A DNA stretch of 5,917 nt, taken from positions 1 to 5,917 of the forward strand of contig CAJCIF010000179.1 in the NCBI GenBank assembly GCA_903970355.1, given 5' to 3'. Below are positions 5,687-5,917 of the stretch, in pieces; within the stretch, counting starts at the first letter, position 1; every line of letters begins with the position of its first letter. A program made the position numbers and the translations under genes. A model generated the notes under the pieces. That model was not told where the DNA came from, did no database searches, and was given only the letters and a program-made list of their open reading frames with translations. This DNA comes from Actinomycetota bacterium. GTDB taxonomy: Bacteria > Cyanobacteriota > Vampirovibrionia > Obscuribacterales > Obscuribacteraceae.

Positions 5687-5917
5687 ATGTCAGAGAGCTG
5701 CAATTTCAAATATCCAGGCTTTCGGGCCTCTTTAAAGCGCTTGCCGTGTTCACTCGCACTGGCGGCATCGTTATTTATTGTCGGCGCCTGCCCCATTTTT
5801 GCGGCAGAGATGCAGGCACTTACCGACACTGAGGCAACCAATCTTGGCAAGATAGAAACCAAGCTTTTTGCTCATCCTTACAAACAAGAACAAACGGAAG
5901 ACAGGCTGGCCCGCATT
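5687..5917 (+). CDS. Exported protein of unknown function, N-terminal fragment
   Basis: The reading frame is open from ATG at 5687 to the window edge (77 codons; the C-terminus is missing). An in-frame TAG at 5669 limits the start; the only other candidate is TTG at 5681. No good Shine-Dalgarno site is present. Residues 1-20 carry several Lys/Arg, followed by a hydrophobic stretch (about 21-39). Two signal-peptide readings are possible: cleavage after 'IFA' (A39) by signal peptidase I, or lipoprotein processing at C35 in 'IVGAC'. The mature start contains 'LGKIETKLFAHPYKQEQTEDRLARI' split here as 'LGKIETKLFAHPY' and 'KQEQTEDRLARI', a pattern I recall, often repeated, in secreted proteins of Vampirovibrionia/Melainabacteria and some cyanobacteria. 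Its function is unknown to me. It is transcribed divergently from hutH and shares a 117-base intergenic region with it. The minus-strand ORF over the same bases lacks comparable features. Confidence 0.7.
   Translation, partial: MSESCNFKYPGFRASLKRLPCSLALAASLFIVGACPIFAAEMQALTDTEATNLGKIETKLFAHPYKQEQTEDRLARI

Noticed and set aside
5668..5862. Minus-strand ORF of 64 codons at the right edge
   Set aside because: The opposite strand encodes a credible signal peptide followed by a recognisable charged motif. This frame shows neither.

Overview
The window looks like an ordinary stretch of bacterial chromosome with moderate GC content. It holds a divergent two-component signalling pair, a tRNA gene, a two-gene unit headed by histidine ammonia-lyase, and two genes cut off by the window edges. 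I see no insertion sequence, integrase, phage gene, CRISPR array or toxin-antitoxin pair. The organism cannot be fixed from this sequence. The tRNA lacks an encoded CCA. The right-edge secreted protein carries an 'IE-x-KLF-x-HPY-x(4)-E-x-RL-x-R(I/L)' type motif, and the sensor kinase has a long N-terminal four-helix-type sensor region. From memory these remind me of non-photosynthetic cyanobacterial relatives (Vampirovibrionia/Melainabacteria, Obscuribacter-like). This is a low-confidence inference.

Left part (1-2249, minus strand): a membrane-bound hybrid-free sensor histidine kinase (two membrane segments, extracytoplasmic helical region, HAMP-like linker, PAS, HisKA, HATPase_c). It is followed on the same strand, after an 86-base gap containing three 11-base imperfect tandem repeats, by the start of a His/Tyr/Pro-rich ORF that runs off the left edge. 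This ORF has the strongest Shine-Dalgarno match in the window.

Centre (2250-3141): a 114-base divergent intergenic region with an imperfect inverted repeat, then an OmpR/PhoB-type response regulator on the plus strand. Kinase and regulator are transcribed away from each other and are probably partners. The regulator converges on a minus-strand tRNA-Val(CAC).

Right part (3185-5917): histidine ammonia-lyase (hutH, minus strand) with a complete MIO prosthetic-group motif and all the expected histidine-lyase active-site residues. Two codons downstream, and in the same frame, lies a membrane-anchored SGNH-hydrolase-like protein whose nucleophile serine position reads Asn. No terminator separates this gene from the tRNA, so hutH, the SGNH-like gene and the tRNA could form one transcript. 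A 117-base divergent region with a GGCAA-T5-TTGCC inverted repeat separates hutH from a plus-strand gene for an exported protein that runs off the right edge. No other hut gene (hutU, hutI, hutG) is in the window, so the fate of urocanate cannot be read here.

The observations most worth following are the Ser-to-Asn change in the SGNH-like protein and its coupling to hutH, the His/Tyr-rich ORF at the left edge, and the divergent kinase/regulator arrangement with its candidate operator. I found nothing that I can honestly call a new biological system.
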